Assembly (NCBI GenBank): GCA_003156795.1
Contig: PMHU01000279.1
Span: 1 to 5,304 of the forward strand
Length of the DNA stretch: 5,304 nt
Direction of reading: 5' to 3'
From: Acidimicrobiaceae bacterium
GTDB taxonomy: Bacteria > Actinomycetota > Acidimicrobiia > Acidimicrobiales > Palsa-688
Translations under genes and position numbers: made by a program
Part shown: positions 4,985 to 5,304 of the stretch, piece after piece
Position numbering within the stretch: the stretch's first letter is position 1
Layout: each line of letters begins with the position of its first letter
The notes under the pieces: generated by a model
Seen by the model: only the letters and a program-made list of their open reading frames with translations
Databases searched by the model: none
Told to the model about the DNA's origin: nothing

Positions 4985-5304
4985 TCAGCACTCATCGAGG
5001 AACGGCGTGATCAGCGCGAGCACTTCTCGAGGCCGCCGTGTCACAGCCACGTGTGTGGTCCCCGGGAGCACTGCTAGTTGCGCGTTCGACAGGAGCCCGA
5101 ACATCTCCACCACGTCGGGCAACGGTGAGAAGTCGCGATCGCCGAAGATCAGCATGGTCGGCACCTGCAGTGATCGCAGCTCGTCGGTCCATCCCGGGAA
5201 CTCGTGCACCATTGCCGACGTCCTAGCCGCGAAATTGTCGAAGTGGGCAGGGTCAGGAGCGACCTTCTTGTAGGCGTCGCTCATCGCCTGGAAGTCGGCC
5301 GGCG
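4985..5304 (-). CDS. Alpha/beta hydrolase, C-terminal part
   Basis: The frame enters from the right edge on the minus strand and ends at TGA 4987-4985, with 105 residues visible. The piece holds the last two members of an alpha/beta-hydrolase catalytic triad: the acid in VPTMLIFGDRDFSPLP and the histidine in LAVLPGTTHVAVTRRP, followed by a closing helix LALITPFLDEC. The upstream part, AYKKVAPDPAHFDNF and FPGWTDELRSLQ, matches the cap-to-core junction of proteins annotated as alpha/beta-fold hydrolases (pimeloyl-ACP carboxylesterase-like). The nucleophile elbow lies outside the window, so the substrate cannot be guessed. ATG 5284 is in frame, but the fold demands a long N-terminal part, so it is internal. 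The gene converges with the DUF1801 gene with 86 bases between the stops. The region between the catalytic acid and histidine is shorter than in family members I know, which often have a glycine-rich insertion before the QLAVLPG strand. Confidence 0.85.
   Translation of the reverse strand, partial: PADFQAMSDAYKKVAPDPAHFDNFAARTSAMVHEFPGWTDELRSLQVPTMLIFGDRDFSPLPDVVEMFGLLSNAQLAVLPGTTHVAVTRRPREVLALITPFLDEC

Overview
The window is high-GC bacterial DNA with compact genes on both strands. It most likely comes from an actinobacterium. The pointers are a UvrD-like helicase with a C-terminal HRDC domain, GTG starts, and two places where a TANNNT box lies 6 to 8 bases before a GTG, the usual geometry of leaderless actinobacterial transcripts. 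The helicase and the secreted amidase look most like acidimicrobial proteins as I remember them. That is an impression and was not checked by a search.

Layout from left to right. Bases 1-225 (+) are the C-terminal end of an RCC1-repeat protein that enters from the left. Bases 226-389 hold no convincing gene, only some inverted repeats and a possible start-proximal promoter. Bases 390-3026 (+) encode an 878-residue superfamily 1A helicase, with an unassigned N-terminal region of about 185 residues, a full UvrD motor and an HRDC-like tail. Bases 3101-4144 (-) encode a secreted Amidase_3-type N-acetylmuramoyl-L-alanine amidase; it appears to start at a CTG behind a perfect AGGAGG, and it lacks the usual third zinc ligand. 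Bases 4145-4417 are an intergenic stretch with a palindromic element on the amidase side and a sigma-70-like promoter on the other. Next come a possible 26-codon leaderless leader ORF (4418-4498) and a DUF1801 (YdhG-like) gene (4491-4898, +) of clearly lower GC. Bases 4901-4984 may hold a decayed fragment of an NmrA-like NAD(P)-binding gene. Bases 4985-5304 (-) are the C-terminal part of an alpha/beta hydrolase that runs off the right edge.

The genes do not form one operon. The helicase and amidase converge, the amidase and DUF1801 gene diverge, and the DUF1801 gene and hydrolase converge. I see no CRISPR array, transposase, phage module, tRNA, rRNA or toxin-antitoxin pair. I do not find a new multi-gene system here. 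The best leads are the CTG start and altered zinc site of the amidase, the unassigned N-terminal region and variant motifs of the helicase, and the leader ORF before the DUF1801 gene.
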